Positions 27,010-36,684 of a DNA stretch of 64,000 nt are shown here, piece after piece. The translations under genes were made by a program, and so were the position numbers. The notes under the pieces are model-generated. The model was not told the origin of the DNA. It worked only from the letters and a program-made list of their open reading frames with translations, and made no database searches. Positions within the stretch are counted from its first letter, which is position 1; each line of letters begins with the position of its first letter. Origin of the DNA: Lachnospiraceae bacterium C1.1 (GTDB lineage Bacteria > Bacillota > Clostridia > Lachnospirales > Lachnospiraceae); contig JAUISW010000001.1 in NCBI GenBank assembly GCA_030434875.1, positions 2,491,501 through 2,555,500 on the forward strand. The letters are read 5' to 3'.

Positions 27010-29070
27010 TCATGCTGTTATCATGCCTATTGACTGAAGTTCCACGCTGCTCTCCACTTCATTATATGATATCACAATAAGGTCAGAAAAATAATCAGCC
27101 GTAAGCTTTTTATAATAAATTCTTACAATCGGAGATGTGATAACTATCGCGTTTCTGCCGAGATCCTCCAGTTTTTTGATCTCTTTCTCCGATGCTGACG
27201 TTATTGCCTTTATCCTGTCAGGAGCAAGAGTAAGATAAGCCCCCTGCTCTGTCTGTTTTACGGAATCCATTATTTCTCTCTCAACCTTTGGATCAAGCGT
27301 TATCACGCTTGTGGGTTCTCCTCCGGCAAAGAATTTTGCACTTATCGCACGCTTAAGCGACTGTCTTACATACTCTGTGAGTACATCGGTATCTCTTGTA
27401 GTCGGTGCGTAATCGGCCAGTGTTTCAAATATTGTGAGCAAGTCTCGTATAGAAACACCTTCCTGAAGAAGATTCTGCAATACTTTCTGAATATCTCCGA
27501 GACCGAGAAGTTTCGGCGTAAGCTCATCAACAACAGAAGGATTGGATTCTTTAAGATTGTTGATAAGATTATGCGTATCTTCTCTCGTAAGAAGCTCTGC
27601 AATATGAGCCCTGATGACCTCTGTCAGATGTGTTGCTATTATTGACGGAGGATCTACAACTGTATAACCGACTGATTCAGCTCTTTCTCTCTGACCCTCG
27701 GTTATCCAGAGTGCCGGGAGATGGAATGACGGCTCAAGTGTAGGAATTCCGGCTATCTCTTCCTCAACATATCCGGGATTCATTGCCATATAATGGTCAA
27801 AAAGGATTTCTCCATCTGCAACCTGTACACCCTTTATTTTAATAACATACTGATTAGGGTTCAGCTGTATATTATCTCTTAATCTGATGATCGGAACTAC
27901 AGTACCAAGCTCTAATGCCACCTGTCTTCTGATCATTACAACACGGTCTAAGAGATCTCCGCCCTGATTGACATCGGCCAGCGGAATGATACCATAACCG
28001 AATTCGAGCTCTATAGGATCTACATTAAGGAGCGATACAACATTCTCCGGCTTTCTGATCTCTTCTGCGGAAACCTCTTCCTTATCAACCTCTTCCTCGA
28101 CTTTCTGCTCTTCAAGCTGGTTGGACATCAGCCTTCCGCCAACTACAAAAAGTGCACCCATTGTAACAAATATTACGGGATTAAGAGGAGTTGCTATTCC
28201 TAAAAATGCAATTACGCCTCCTGCAAAAGTCATTACCTTAGGTGTAGAGAATATCTGACGTGTAAGAGTCGGACCGAAATCTGCCTCTTTTGTACCCTTG
28301 GTAACAAGGATACCTGTTGCCAGTGATATAAGAAGTGAAGGAATAGCTCCTACAAGTCCGTCACCTATTGTAAGGATAGTAAATTTCTCTATAGCTTCGG
28401 CAGGGCTCAGACCCATTCTCAAGACTCCCATTATAAGTCCGCCGATAATATTTACAAACGTGATAATAAGAGAGGCCGTTGCGTCTCCCTTAACATACTT
28501 AACGGCACCATCCATGGAACCGAAAAACGTTGATTCTTCCTGAATCTTTTCTCTTCTTCTCTTAGCTTCCTTGTCGTCTATTGCACCGGTATTAAGGTCG
28601 GCATCAATAGCCATCTGCTTTCCGGGCATTGCATCAAGTGTGAATCTTGCAGTAACTTCAGATACTCGCTCAGATCCCTTATTTATAACTACAAACTGAA
28701 TAATTATAAGAATTATAAAAACAATGGTTCCAACGACAATATCATTGCCTCCGACATACTGTCCGAAGGTTGAAACTACGTTTCCCGGTTCACCTGTTGT
28801 CAGAATAAGCTTTGTTGACGATACATTCAGGGAAATCCTGAATATGGTCGTGAAAAGTAATATCGTCGGATAATAGGACATATCCAGAACTTCTTTGCAG
28901 AACATGGTATTAAAAAGAATTGCAAATGCAACTGTCATGTTGAAGCAAAGACATACATCCAGAAGTATTGACGGCAGTGTTATTATGAAAAACACAAACG
29001 CCGCAAGTACATATATACCAACCCCGATATCGAGTATTTTAATTTTGTCATTCTTAAGAGCTGTCGGCAT
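27010..29070 (-). CDS. flhA: flagellar type III export gate protein FlhA
   Basis: 686 residues. About eight membrane spans in the first 330 residues, including the conserved block RFTLDAMPGKQMAIDADLNTG and GDATASLIITFVNI. The cytoplasmic domain holds LELGYGIIPL-like (LEFGYGIIPLADVNQGGDLL) and the chaperone-docking region. It couples proton flow to export of flagellar proteins. Next to flhB and flhF in the standard order. Confidence 0.97.
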   Translation of the reverse strand: MPTALKNDKIKILDIGVGIYVLAAFVFFIITLPSILLDVCLCFNMTVAFAILFNTMFCKEVLDMSYYPTILLFTTIFRISLNVSSTKLILTTGEPGNVVSTFGQYVGGNDIVVGTIVFIILIIIQFVVINKGSERVSEVTARFTLDAMPGKQMAIDADLNTGAIDDKEAKRRREKIQEESTFFGSMDGAVKYVKGDATASLIITFVNIIGGLIMGVLRMGLSPAEAIEKFTILTIGDGLVGAIPSLLISLATGILVTKGTKEADFGPTLTRQIFSTPKVMTFAGGVIAFLGIATPLNPVIFVTMGALFVVGGRLMSNQLEEQKVEEEVDKEEVSAEEIRKPENVVSLLNVDPIELEFGYGIIPLADVNQGGDLLDRVVMIRRQVALELGTVVPIIRLRDNIQLNPNQYVIKIKGVQVADGEILFDHYMAMNPGYVEEEIAGIPTLEPSFHLPALWITEGQRERAESVGYTVVDPPSIIATHLTEVIRAHIAELLTREDTHNLINNLKESNPSVVDELTPKLLGLGDIQKVLQNLLQEGVSIRDLLTIFETLADYAPTTRDTDVLTEYVRQSLKRAISAKFFAGGEPTSVITLDPKVEREIMDSVKQTEQGAYLTLAPDRIKAITSASEKEIKKLEDLGRNAIVITSPIVRIYYKKLTADYFSDLIVISYNEVESSVELQSIGMITA

Positions 29071-29076
29071 TTACCC

Positions 29077-30219
29077 CTACACTGCCTCCTTGTCCTTATG
29101 CAGATTGTAGACAAAAGCCAGAACTTCTGCTACTGCCTGATAGAGTTCCGGAGGAACCATTGCACCTATCTCAACATTAGCATAGAGCATTCTTGCAAGA
29201 GGCTTATTCTCTACAATTTCAACGTTATTTTCCCTGGCTATCTCCTTAATGCGCCTCGCCACCAGATCGGCTCCCTTAGCCGTTACTATAGGCGCATCAG
29301 CCACCGAAGCATCGTACTTTAATGCTACAGCAAAATGCGTCGGGTTTGTGATTACTACATCTGCCTGAGGTACAGCATTCATCATTCTGCGCCTCGAGGC
29401 TTCCATCATCCTCTGTTTCTGTTTGCTTTTTACCTGAGGATCTCCCTCCATGTTTTTATATTCATCTTTGACTTCCTGCTTGGTCATCATCATATCGTCA
29501 TGGAATTTACGTTTCTGATATACCAGATCTGCAATTCCAAGGATCAGGTAAACGGCTGATATCCTGAGTCCGACATCTAAAACGACATCAACTACGAGTG
29601 ATACTGCTCCGTTAATTTCATAATCATAAAGCAGAAAAAGAATTCCGCCCTTATTTTTTAATGTATTCCATGCCACAAAAGAAATTATTGCGATCTTTGC
29701 TAGCGACTTCAGCAGTTCGATCAGTTTTTCTTTCGAAAAAAGTCTCTTCACTCCGTTGATCGGACTGAGTTTGCTGAGCTTTGGCTGAAGCGGTTTTCCC
29801 GTAACCTGCCATTTTATCTGAAGTGCATCACAGAGAAAAGCGATCACAAAACCTATTATCAGCATCGGAAGGAGTAAAGCAAGCATTTTAAGAATGATGG
29901 TATTCAATAGCGATGTAAAACTGTCTATCTGTATCTCATTTGCATAAATGCCCTGGAAACTTCCTATCCTTCCATATAGCCATCTGAAAATATTTACAAA
30001 CTGCTCTCCCATTCCGAATCCAAAGATCCTGAATACGATAAATGCAGCCATTAAAGATACTGCATTATATAACTCACGGCTTTTTGCCACCTGACCTTCT
30101 TTTCTGGCATCATTGAGCTTTTTTGATGTAGGTTCCTCGGTTTTCTCACCTCCGGGACCGTCTTTTCCAAAGAACTGAAGATCAAGTTTCAACAGCCTGA
30201 TGCTCTCTTCTCCCCCCAT
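29077..30219 (-). CDS. flhB: flagellar export switch protein FlhB
   Basis: 380 residues. KTEEPTSKKLNDARKEGQVAKSREL near the start, four membrane spans, then a cytoplasmic domain with the autocleavage motif NPTH at 292-295 followed by FAVALKYD. It switches export from rod/hook to filament substrates. GGGGG lies before the ATG. The first 20 residues (RLLKLDLQFF) are a usual extension in Clostridia. Confidence 0.96.
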   Translation of the reverse strand: MGGEESIRLLKLDLQFFGKDGPGGEKTEEPTSKKLNDARKEGQVAKSRELYNAVSLMAAFIVFRIFGFGMGEQFVNIFRWLYGRIGSFQGIYANEIQIDSFTSLLNTIILKMLALLLPMLIIGFVIAFLCDALQIKWQVTGKPLQPKLSKLSPINGVKRLFSKEKLIELLKSLAKIAIISFVAWNTLKNKGGILFLLYDYEINGAVSLVVDVVLDVGLRISAVYLILGIADLVYQKRKFHDDMMMTKQEVKDEYKNMEGDPQVKSKQKQRMMEASRRRMMNAVPQADVVITNPTHFAVALKYDASVADAPIVTAKGADLVARRIKEIARENNVEIVENKPLARMLYANVEIGAMVPPELYQAVAEVLAFVYNLHKDKEAV

Positions 30220-30232
30220 ATGATTCCCCCGT

Positions 30233-31018
30233 CTAATGAGACATCACATCGACTGTAACTGTCATTATTTCCTTCATCTCTCCGAAAATATAATCTGCTA
30301 TTCCCGGAAGCAATGTGATTGAGATATACATGATCGCAAGTCCGAAAAGAATCTTTAACTGTATTCCTACTGCAAACATATTCATCTGCGGTGAAACCTT
30401 TGCCATGATTCCCAGGATCACGTTCATAACGAGCATCGCCCCGAAAACGGGAAGAAATATCTCAAAACCTATAAGAAATGCATCTCTTAAAAATTTTAAT
30501 ACCAGTGCATATAATCTCTCTCCGTCAAAGATCACATGTCCGACAGGTATTTTTTCATAGGATGCAACAAACGCCTTCAGTATGTAGTGATGAAAATTTG
30601 TAGCCATCAATATCAGCAGCATGGCGTATTGATAAAATGTTCCCGTAAAACCTGTCTGCGTCCTTGATACCGGATCAAAAAGACTTACCATTGATAGTCC
30701 TATATCCATATCCGTAAGAGCACCTGTGAAAAGCACTATCTGCATGCAGATATTAGTCATAAAACCTATCAGCAGTCCACAGCTCGCTTCCTCTATAACC
30801 AGCAGTCCATATCCAAGAACCGTGTTATAAACGAGATCTTCACGGGGAAGAACAAAATGAAAGATTATCAATGCCAGAAAAAAAGCAAGTCCTGCTTTCA
30901 CTCTTCGCGGAACATTTGTCGTTCCAAAAAACGGAGCTGCATATACAAAACACGATACTCTCATGAATACCAGGAGAAAATACTCCAGATCCTTGATCGG
31001 AAATGAATAATCAATCAA
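30233..31018 (-). CDS. fliR: flagellar export gate protein FliR
   Basis: 261 residues with about six membrane spans; LEYFLLVFMRVSCFVYAAPFFG and RVKAGLAFFLALI at the start, and VSPQMNMFAVGIQLKILFGL near the end are typical. The start codon is TTG, with GGAGGTG 7 bases upstream. FliR joins FliP and FliQ in the export gate. It follows fliQ. Confidence 0.95.
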   Translation of the reverse strand: MIDYSFPIKDLEYFLLVFMRVSCFVYAAPFFGTTNVPRRVKAGLAFFLALIIFHFVLPREDLVYNTVLGYGLLVIEEASCGLLIGFMTNICMQIVLFTGALTDMDIGLSMVSLFDPVSRTQTGFTGTFYQYAMLLILMATNFHHYILKAFVASYEKIPVGHVIFDGERLYALVLKFLRDAFLIGFEIFLPVFGAMLVMNVILGIMAKVSPQMNMFAVGIQLKILFGLAIMYISITLLPGIADYIFGEMKEIMTVTVDVMSH

Positions 31019-31053
31019 GTATCTTCACCTCCGCTCTTTATTTTTTTATGACT

Positions 31054-31323
31054 CTATCTGATATAGACTGAAAAATCCGTCCAAAGCTTTATCATATAAT
31101 CTACCATTCGTGTTATCATCCAGTGTCCGAAGAGCATCATCCCTAAAAAAATCGAAATGACCTTTGGCACAAATGTCAGCGTCTGCTCCTGAATGGATGT
31201 TACAGTCTGGAATATAGATACCGCCAGCCCGACGCAGAGCGAAATGCCAAGCAGCGGTGCTGCCGTAGTGATTATAGTATAAAGAGCTTCCTGCATTATA
31301 TCGGTGACTGTTCCAACCTGCAT
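31054..31323 (-). CDS. fliQ: flagellar export gate protein FliQ
   Basis: 89 residues from the ATG at 31323 (MQVGTVTDIMQEALYTIITTAAP), with AGAGGGGGG upstream; a longer in-frame reading to 31347 lacks a site. Two membrane hairpin helices with GLAVSIFQTVTSIQEQTLTFVPK, the family signature. Standard fliP-fliQ-fliR order. Confidence 0.96.
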   Translation of the reverse strand: MQVGTVTDIMQEALYTIITTAAPLLGISLCVGLAVSIFQTVTSIQEQTLTFVPKVISIFLGMMLFGHWMITRMVDYMIKLWTDFSVYIR

Positions 31324-31353
31324 CTGCTTCCCCCCTCTGCTCCTCATGAACTG

Positions 31354-32292
31354 CTAATAAAACGTCTTTACAAGCGATCCGATAACAAGACTCCATCCGT
31401 CTGCCAGTACAAAAAGCAGTATCTTGAAAGGCATCGAGACCGTTGTCGGCGGGAGCATCATCATACCCATACTCATGAGCGTCGATGCCACCACCATGTC
31501 TATGACAATGAATGGAATATATATCAGAAATCCGATTATAAAAGCCGTTCTGAGTTCAGATATAACAAATGCCGGAATCAGTACGTAATTCGGTATATCC
31601 TCTATACTGTCTACTGTTCCGAGTTTTGCTATGTCCATAAATAATTTAACATCCTTTTTCTGCGTCTGACCATACATAAAAGTACGGAGCGGATCCATCG
31701 CTGTTTCGAAGAATTCTTCCTGACTTATCTCCCCTGCTTCGAAAGGCTTTACCGCTTCTGTATTTATCTGCTGTATCGTCGGCTGCATGATGAAAAAGGT
31801 AAGAAACAATGTCAATCCTACGAGTACCTGGTTCGGAGGTGCTGTCTGCGTGCCGATCGCCGCTCTTGTAAAATGCATTACCACGAGAATCCTCGTAAAT
31901 GAGGTAAGCATTATTATCAGCATCGGCGCGATGGCTATCAATGTTAGGGTTATGAGTATTCTCAACGACCCTGACATGTTCCCTGCTCCATCACGATAAG
32001 TGATATTGAGGTTATTGCCTACATTGAGTTCCCGCAGATCCTCTGTTGAATCCGAAGTACCCGGCTCCCTGATGACCGTCCTTGAATTATAGTCATCATC
32101 ATCCAGTCCGAGACCATCGTATTTCTGACTTCTCTCCCCTGTAACGGAACTTGTATCCGCTGCATCATGAACAGCAGATAATTCTTCCGAAGCCAATACC
32201 TTTTGCGGTATTAAGAGAAGAATGATGATGGTATAAATAAAGACCAGGCGCATAAGGAAGCTTTTAAAAATGCTGCTCGAATTATTTTTCAT
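31354..32292 (-). CDS. fliP: flagellar export gate protein FliP
   Basis: 312 residues from the ATG at 32292 (MKNNSSSIFKSF), overlapping the end of fliO by 11 bases; the open frame upstream to 32403 overlaps fliO and is discarded. Cleavable signal peptide (LIPQKVLASEEL), a variable acidic loop (about 40-90), then the FliP signature LLTLTLIAIAPMLIIMLTSF-like block, TRILVVMHFTRAAIGTQTAP, and MMMLPPTTVSMPFKILLFVL. Core of the export gate with FliQ and FliR. Confidence 0.95.
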   Translation of the reverse strand: MKNNSSSIFKSFLMRLVFIYTIIILLLIPQKVLASEELSAVHDAADTSSVTGERSQKYDGLGLDDDDYNSRTVIREPGTSDSTEDLRELNVGNNLNITYRDGAGNMSGSLRILITLTLIAIAPMLIIMLTSFTRILVVMHFTRAAIGTQTAPPNQVLVGLTLFLTFFIMQPTIQQINTEAVKPFEAGEISQEEFFETAMDPLRTFMYGQTQKKDVKLFMDIAKLGTVDSIEDIPNYVLIPAFVISELRTAFIIGFLIYIPFIVIDMVVASTLMSMGMMMLPPTTVSMPFKILLFVLADGWSLVIGSLVKTFY

Positions 32293-32665
32293 TCCCGCTG
32301 CCGCCTTTTTTAAGAACTTTTCTTGCCTGATCCATAATATCCTTAAACTCAGGTATTTTTGAATTTTGCGAAATATCGCCAAACTCGAGGCTTTCCTCCT
32401 CAAGCTCTGTCAGCAATGTGACATTGTCCTTGCTGACAGCTATGGCGAGATATTTATCAGCACATCTTACTATCTGTATATATTTACCCTGCGAGATCGG
32501 GAAAGTCTCTATTATCTCAATGTTGCGGCACCATTGCCGCTGTTTTGCAAATCCAGCGGCAAATCGTGTCGTTAAATAGGTTATCCCAAGTACAAGCGCA
32601 AATATTACAATTACAGTAAAGAGGCGCCCAATGTCTCCCCATCCTGTCAGCAGACAGTATGCCAT
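32282..32665 (-). CDS. fliO: flagellar biosynthetic protein FliO (FliZ)
   Basis: 127 residues: one membrane span (GRLFTVIVIFALVLGITYL, about 12-30), then a cytoplasmic domain with IEIIETFPISQGKYIQIVRC and KYLAIAVSKDNVTLLTEL, typical of FliO. It helps FliP assembly. It starts one base after the cheY stop, and its end overlaps fliP. Confidence 0.92.
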   Translation of the reverse strand: MAYCLLTGWGDIGRLFTVIVIFALVLGITYLTTRFAAGFAKQRQWCRNIEIIETFPISQGKYIQIVRCADKYLAIAVSKDNVTLLTELEEESLEFGDISQNSKIPEFKDIMDQARKVLKKGGSGNEK

Positions 32666-32666
32666 A

Positions 32667-33029
32667 TCAACCGACTACCTTCTTAACGGCCTCTAAAACA
32701 CGCTCCGCCTGGAAGGGTTTAACAATAAAGTCCTTTGCTCCGGCCTGAATAGCCTCAATAACCATCGCCTGCTGACCCATTGCAGAACACATGATGACCA
32801 TTGCTGAAGGATCGGAAGCTTTGATCTTCTTAAGAGCCTGAATTCCATCCATCTCAGGCATTGTTATATCCATGAGAACGAGATCAGGCTTAAGCTCTGC
32901 GTATTTTTCGACCGCTTTAGCGCCGTTTTCAGCCTCGCCTGCAACATTATATCCATTCTTTGTAAGAATGTCCTTGATCATCATTCGCATGAAAGCTGCA
33001 TCATCACAAATTAAAATGTTCTTTGCCAT
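32667..33029 (-). CDS. cheY: chemotaxis response regulator CheY
   Basis: 120 residues, a single receiver domain. Acid pocket D9-D10, phospho-acceptor Asp54 (LVLMDITMPEMDG), Ser in VIMCSAMGQ and Lys in FIVKPF. CheY-P binds FliM and FliY in the motor. Position between fliY and fliO matches B. subtilis. Confidence 0.97.
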   Translation of the reverse strand: MAKNILICDDAAFMRMMIKDILTKNGYNVAGEAENGAKAVEKYAELKPDLVLMDITMPEMDGIQALKKIKASDPSAMVIMCSAMGQQAMVIEAIQAGAKDFIVKPFQAERVLEAVKKVVG

Positions 33030-33048
33030 TGTCCTTGTCTCCTATCTT

Positions 33049-34275
33049 TTACTTTATGATTTCTGTAACCCTTACGCCAAAGCTTTCTTCGATTACAACA
33101 ACCTCACCCTTAGCTACATGTTTTCCATTTACAAGTACGTCTATGGGCTCGCCCGCGATTTTCTCGAGCTCTATAATCGTTCCCGGTGAAAAATCTAGTA
33201 TTTCATTTATAGTCTTATGCGTTCGCCCGAGTTCCACCGTGACCTCAAGCGGCACATCCTTGATGAGATTTATATTCTCCTGCGGCTGCATGGGATTGAT
33301 GTCCGTGGAGAAATTCTGGAAACTTGCCGGCTGTACATTTACATTCGGCATTCCATATCCCATCGGCATTCCATATCCCGGTGGAGGAGCATATCCCATC
33401 TGGGGCATTGGCTGTGGTGCTCCCATCTGCGGTGCCGCATCCATCATTGGCGGCGGCGCTGCTGCTGCCGGTGGTGGTGCCGCTGCTGCAGCAGGTGCTG
33501 CTTCCGGCATCTCCGGTGGCTGTGACTGATCCTCTGATGCTTCCGGTGTAACGAACAGAGTCTGCAGCTCCTTTGCAAAATCAATAGGATAAAGCTGCAT
33601 GATAGTCGAATCGACAAGGTTCTCACCTATCTGCATTGAGAATGTAACTACCGCAAATGTCCCTGTAAGGAAATCTGCTATATCTGCCGGATCACCAAAA
33701 TCCGTAAGGTCTATCAGTGATGCCTCCGGCGGGCTTATATCAACCATCTTTCCAAGCATTGTGGAAAGTGAAGTGGCTGCTGCGCCCATCATCTGGTTCA
33801 TTGCCTCGGAAATCGCACTCAGGTGCAGTTCTCCGAGTTCCCCCTCGGTATTTGTTCCATCACCACCCATCATCAGGTCTGTGATAACCTTAACATCGTT
33901 CTCCTTCAAAACCATGATGTCCGTTCCGTCAAGTCCAACCTTATACTGAATCTGGACGAATACGCAAGGTCTTTCAAATCCTGATGCAAGTGTATTCCAT
34001 GTCTGAAGCGAAACTCTTGGTGTTGTGATGTTTACCTTCTGATTTACAAGTGAAAAAAGTGTTGTCGCTGAAGAGCCCATACTTATATTGGCTACTTCTC
34101 CCAGCGCATCCTTTTCTTCTTCTGTAAGAAGGCTTTCATCGACACCATTCGATGAAGCAGCGTCTTCGGCAGCTCCCCCTTCAGCCGAGCCGGCGTCTGC
34201 ATCTGCTCCGCCGCCATCGGTACCCATACCGTTAAGGAGTGAATTTATCTCATCTTGAGATAACATTCCATCCAT
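33049..34275 (-). CDS. fliY: flagellar switch protein FliY (CheC-like domain plus FliN domain)
   Basis: 408 residues. N-terminal CheY-binding peptide MLSQDEINSLLNGM, CheC-like phosphatase domain (ALGEVANISMGSSATTL, ISEAMNQMMGAAATSL), a Pro/Ala/Gly/Met-rich linker (about 255-320), and a C-terminal FliN/SpoA domain (LEVTVELGRTHKTINEIL, VNGKHVAKGEVVVIEESFGV). FliY is both part of the C-ring and a CheY-P phosphatase in Firmicutes. Four bases after fliM. Confidence 0.95.
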   Translation of the reverse strand: MDGMLSQDEINSLLNGMGTDGGGADADAGSAEGGAAEDAASSNGVDESLLTEEEKDALGEVANISMGSSATTLFSLVNQKVNITTPRVSLQTWNTLASGFERPCVFVQIQYKVGLDGTDIMVLKENDVKVITDLMMGGDGTNTEGELGELHLSAISEAMNQMMGAAATSLSTMLGKMVDISPPEASLIDLTDFGDPADIADFLTGTFAVVTFSMQIGENLVDSTIMQLYPIDFAKELQTLFVTPEASEDQSQPPEMPEAAPAAAAAPPPAAAAPPPMMDAAPQMGAPQPMPQMGYAPPPGYGMPMGYGMPNVNVQPASFQNFSTDINPMQPQENINLIKDVPLEVTVELGRTHKTINEILDFSPGTIIELEKIAGEPIDVLVNGKHVAKGEVVVIEESFGVRVTEIIK

Positions 34276-34279
34276 GCGC

Positions 34280-35260
34280 TTACTCCTCCTCTCTAATTAC
34301 CGATGTTATTCGGACGGCGTAATCTTTCTTGACAGCGCCCGGCAATGCGGTGAATTTTTTTATATTCCCGACATATACATCAAGTTCTTCTGCGACCCCG
34401 GTGTTTAGTCGGATAATATCTCCTACCTGCAAATTTACAAAGTCCTGAAGACTTATGGAACTGGATCCGAGAACTGCCCTCACAGGCATCTCCACATGAT
34501 TTATCATATCTTCTATCTGTTCATGAAAATCCTGATCCACATTATTCTGCATTGTTGAGAACCAGAACTTTGTATTCAGCTTGTCCATGATATCTTCCAG
34601 TGTAAAGAACGGAAGACAGACATTCATGAGACCTTCTACCTCACCAATCTTGATGTTCAATGTAACGATCGAGATCATTTCTGTTGGTGCGATGATCTGC
34701 GCGAACTGAGGATTTGTCTCTACCCTCTCCAACATCGGATCGAGTTCAACCACGTTCTTCCATGGTTCCCTCATCAGCCTCGTGCATATGACCAAAAACT
34801 TCTCCAGAATCGATAGCTCAATTTCTGAAAATTCCCTACTCTTTTCAAGGGGATCACCCTGTCCTCCGAGCATTCGGTCTATAAATGCGAAGCCCAGGTT
34901 CGACGCGACTTCTATCATTATGTTTCCGTTTAGCGGATGAAAATTCGCTATTCCCAGTATTACCGGGTTTGGAAGCGAATTTGAAAATTCCGAAAACGTC
35001 AGTGCTTCCGAGTTTATAACTGACACCTGCACGTTCATTCTCAGATAAACCGGCAGGTTCGTTGACAGCAATCTTCCGTAATGTTCGAAAATAATCTCCA
35101 TCGTACGGAGATGTTCCTTTGAGAATTTGGCGGGACGGGCGAAATCGTATTCCTTGACCGGTTTTTCGGACGTCCCCTTCATTTCATCGGCATCTATCTC
35201 TCCTGTACTGAGCGCTGCCAGCAGATTATCTATCTCACTTTGAGACAGTACTTCACCCAT
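34280..35260 (-). CDS. fliM: flagellar motor switch protein FliM
   Basis: 326 residues. N-terminal CheY-binding peptide VLSQSEIDNLLAAL, middle domain (KFSKEHLRTMEIIFEHYGRL, SNLGFAFIDRMLGGQG), and C-terminal SpoA domain (LQVGDIIRLNTGVAEELDVY). Receives CheY-P to switch rotation. Follows fliL by 24 bases. Confidence 0.97.
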   Translation of the reverse strand: MGEVLSQSEIDNLLAALSTGEIDADEMKGTSEKPVKEYDFARPAKFSKEHLRTMEIIFEHYGRLLSTNLPVYLRMNVQVSVINSEALTFSEFSNSLPNPVILGIANFHPLNGNIMIEVASNLGFAFIDRMLGGQGDPLEKSREFSEIELSILEKFLVICTRLMREPWKNVVELDPMLERVETNPQFAQIIAPTEMISIVTLNIKIGEVEGLMNVCLPFFTLEDIMDKLNTKFWFSTMQNNVDQDFHEQIEDMINHVEMPVRAVLGSSSISLQDFVNLQVGDIIRLNTGVAEELDVYVGNIKKFTALPGAVKKDYAVRITSVIREEE

Positions 35261-35284
35261 ACGCTAGTCTCCTTATGTCTTCCC

Positions 35285-35821
35285 TTACTGAATAATCCAG
35301 CTGCTAAATGATACACCGATGATGAACTGTGAATTATACATCTCCTGAAGTTCCTCAAGTATCTGATCCTGCAGGTCTCCTGTCGTCATCGACTGGATCT
35401 GTGCATATGTATAGGATCCGATGACCTTGTTTATCTCATCTTTTATAAGTCCTTCATTTGTTGCCATTGTTTCCGAGTATGTTGCATAGTCCTCGTTTGT
35501 TGTATCAAGGGAAAGCGTAACTCCGACTACTGCGTAATGATCTTTGTTATCCTCTGATTCAGGATCCGATGCAAGCTTAATGGTAAGAGTATCTGTAAGA
35601 TTGTATGCCGAGATATCGGACATTGCAACGTTTCCGACTGCAGTCTCTACATTGCCGCTTCCTGCTATTCCAAGGTCAAGCTGAATAGCACTCGAAATAT
35701 CTCCTACAAGTGTTATTACCTTATTGTTCGTCTGAATCATACTAAACATCAGGATACCGGTCATAGCGGTATTCACTACTAGAAGTGCCAAAATGATTAT
35801 TGCGATAAGATTTTTTCTCAT
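35285..35821 (-). CDS. fliL: flagellar basal body protein FliL
   Basis: 178 residues: one N-terminal membrane span (LIAIIILALLVVNTAMTGIL) and a periplasm-side domain ending with DQILEELQEMYNSQFIIGVSFSSWIIQ. FliL surrounds the stator and raises torque. Identity rests on topology, size and position between motB and fliM as well as the C-terminal pattern. Confidence 0.85.
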   Translation of the reverse strand: MRKNLIAIIILALLVVNTAMTGILMFSMIQTNNKVITLVGDISSAIQLDLGIAGSGNVETAVGNVAMSDISAYNLTDTLTIKLASDPESEDNKDHYAVVGVTLSLDTTNEDYATYSETMATNEGLIKDEINKVIGSYTYAQIQSMTTGDLQDQILEELQEMYNSQFIIGVSFSSWIIQ

Positions 35822-35853
35822 ATCCCCTTTTTCCCCGCTTCATAAATCGCTGC

Positions 35854-36684
35854 TCAACTGGCCGCATCTGAAAGTTCATTGTAAATCTTAACTTCGACTC
35901 TCCTGTTTTTGGCCCTTCCCTCAGGTGTCGAATTATCGGCTACCGGAACATATTCACCCCGTCCGGAATGCTTGATCATTGAAGGATCCAGCAGTGCCGT
36001 TTCTTTCAGGTAACGGAAAATGTTAAGTGCTCTCTCATCTGAAAGTTCATCATTATCTGCAAAATTAGAATTGTGTATCGGGACATTGTCTGTATGTCCT
36101 TCGATCTCTACTACATTAGCCGCATAGCGTTCAAGTATCTGCCCTACCTGCTTCACTAAAGGCTCTGATTCTTCTTTTATTGTAGCACTTCCGGAATCAA
36201 ATAACAACGCACCATTCATGGTTAAGAGCACATATTGTGAAGTAAAATTCACATCAATTTCCTTACCGTATTCACTCTCAGACAAAGCTTCCTCTATCTC
36301 TTCCGCCAACTTTTCGGAAGCCTCCAGCTGCTCTGCCTCCAGTTCTTCCTTTGCATCTTTTCCACCGGCATCTTCCTCGTTATCAGTGTTTTCTGCATCT
36401 CCCTCTTCTGAGTGTCCCATCGTTGTCGAATACTGTGAAAGTTCCGATAACTGGCTCACTCCATTGCTTACCATTACACCGTCCCCTATGGACGATCCTC
36501 CCTTTTCAAATACGCTGAAGGTTTCCGCAAACGAATTTACAACTTCCTCATATTTTGCGGCATCAACGCTTGACATTGAGAAAAGAAGAACGAAGAAGCA
36601 GAGCAACAGGTTCATAAGGTCACTAAACGTGGCCATCCATGCCGGCGACCCCGGTGGCGGGGCTTCTTCTTTTTTCTTCGCCAT
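35854..36684 (-). CDS. motB: flagellar stator protein MotB
   Basis: 276 residues. Start AKKKEEAPPPGSPAWMATFSD carries the proton-carrying Asp22 before a membrane span (LMNLLLCFFVLLFSMSS). An acidic stretch (95-130) precedes the OmpA-like peptidoglycan-binding domain (VVEIEGHTDNVPIHNS, LSDERALNIFRYL, GRAKNRRVEVKI). Stator with MotA. Its ATG overlaps the motA stop by one base (TGATG). Confidence 0.96.
   Translation of the reverse strand: MAKKKEEAPPPGSPAWMATFSDLMNLLLCFFVLLFSMSSVDAAKYEEVVNSFAETFSVFEKGGSSIGDGVMVSNGVSQLSELSQYSTTMGHSEEGDAENTDNEEDAGGKDAKEELEAEQLEASEKLAEEIEEALSESEYGKEIDVNFTSQYVLLTMNGALLFDSGSATIKEESEPLVKQVGQILERYAANVVEIEGHTDNVPIHNSNFADNDELSDERALNIFRYLKETALLDPSMIKHSGRGEYVPVADNSTPEGRAKNRRVEVKIYNELSDAAS

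Noticed and set aside
33023..33551. Gly/Ala- or Pro-rich plus-strand frames opposite fliY
   Set aside because: Shadow of the Pro/Ala/Met linker of FliY.
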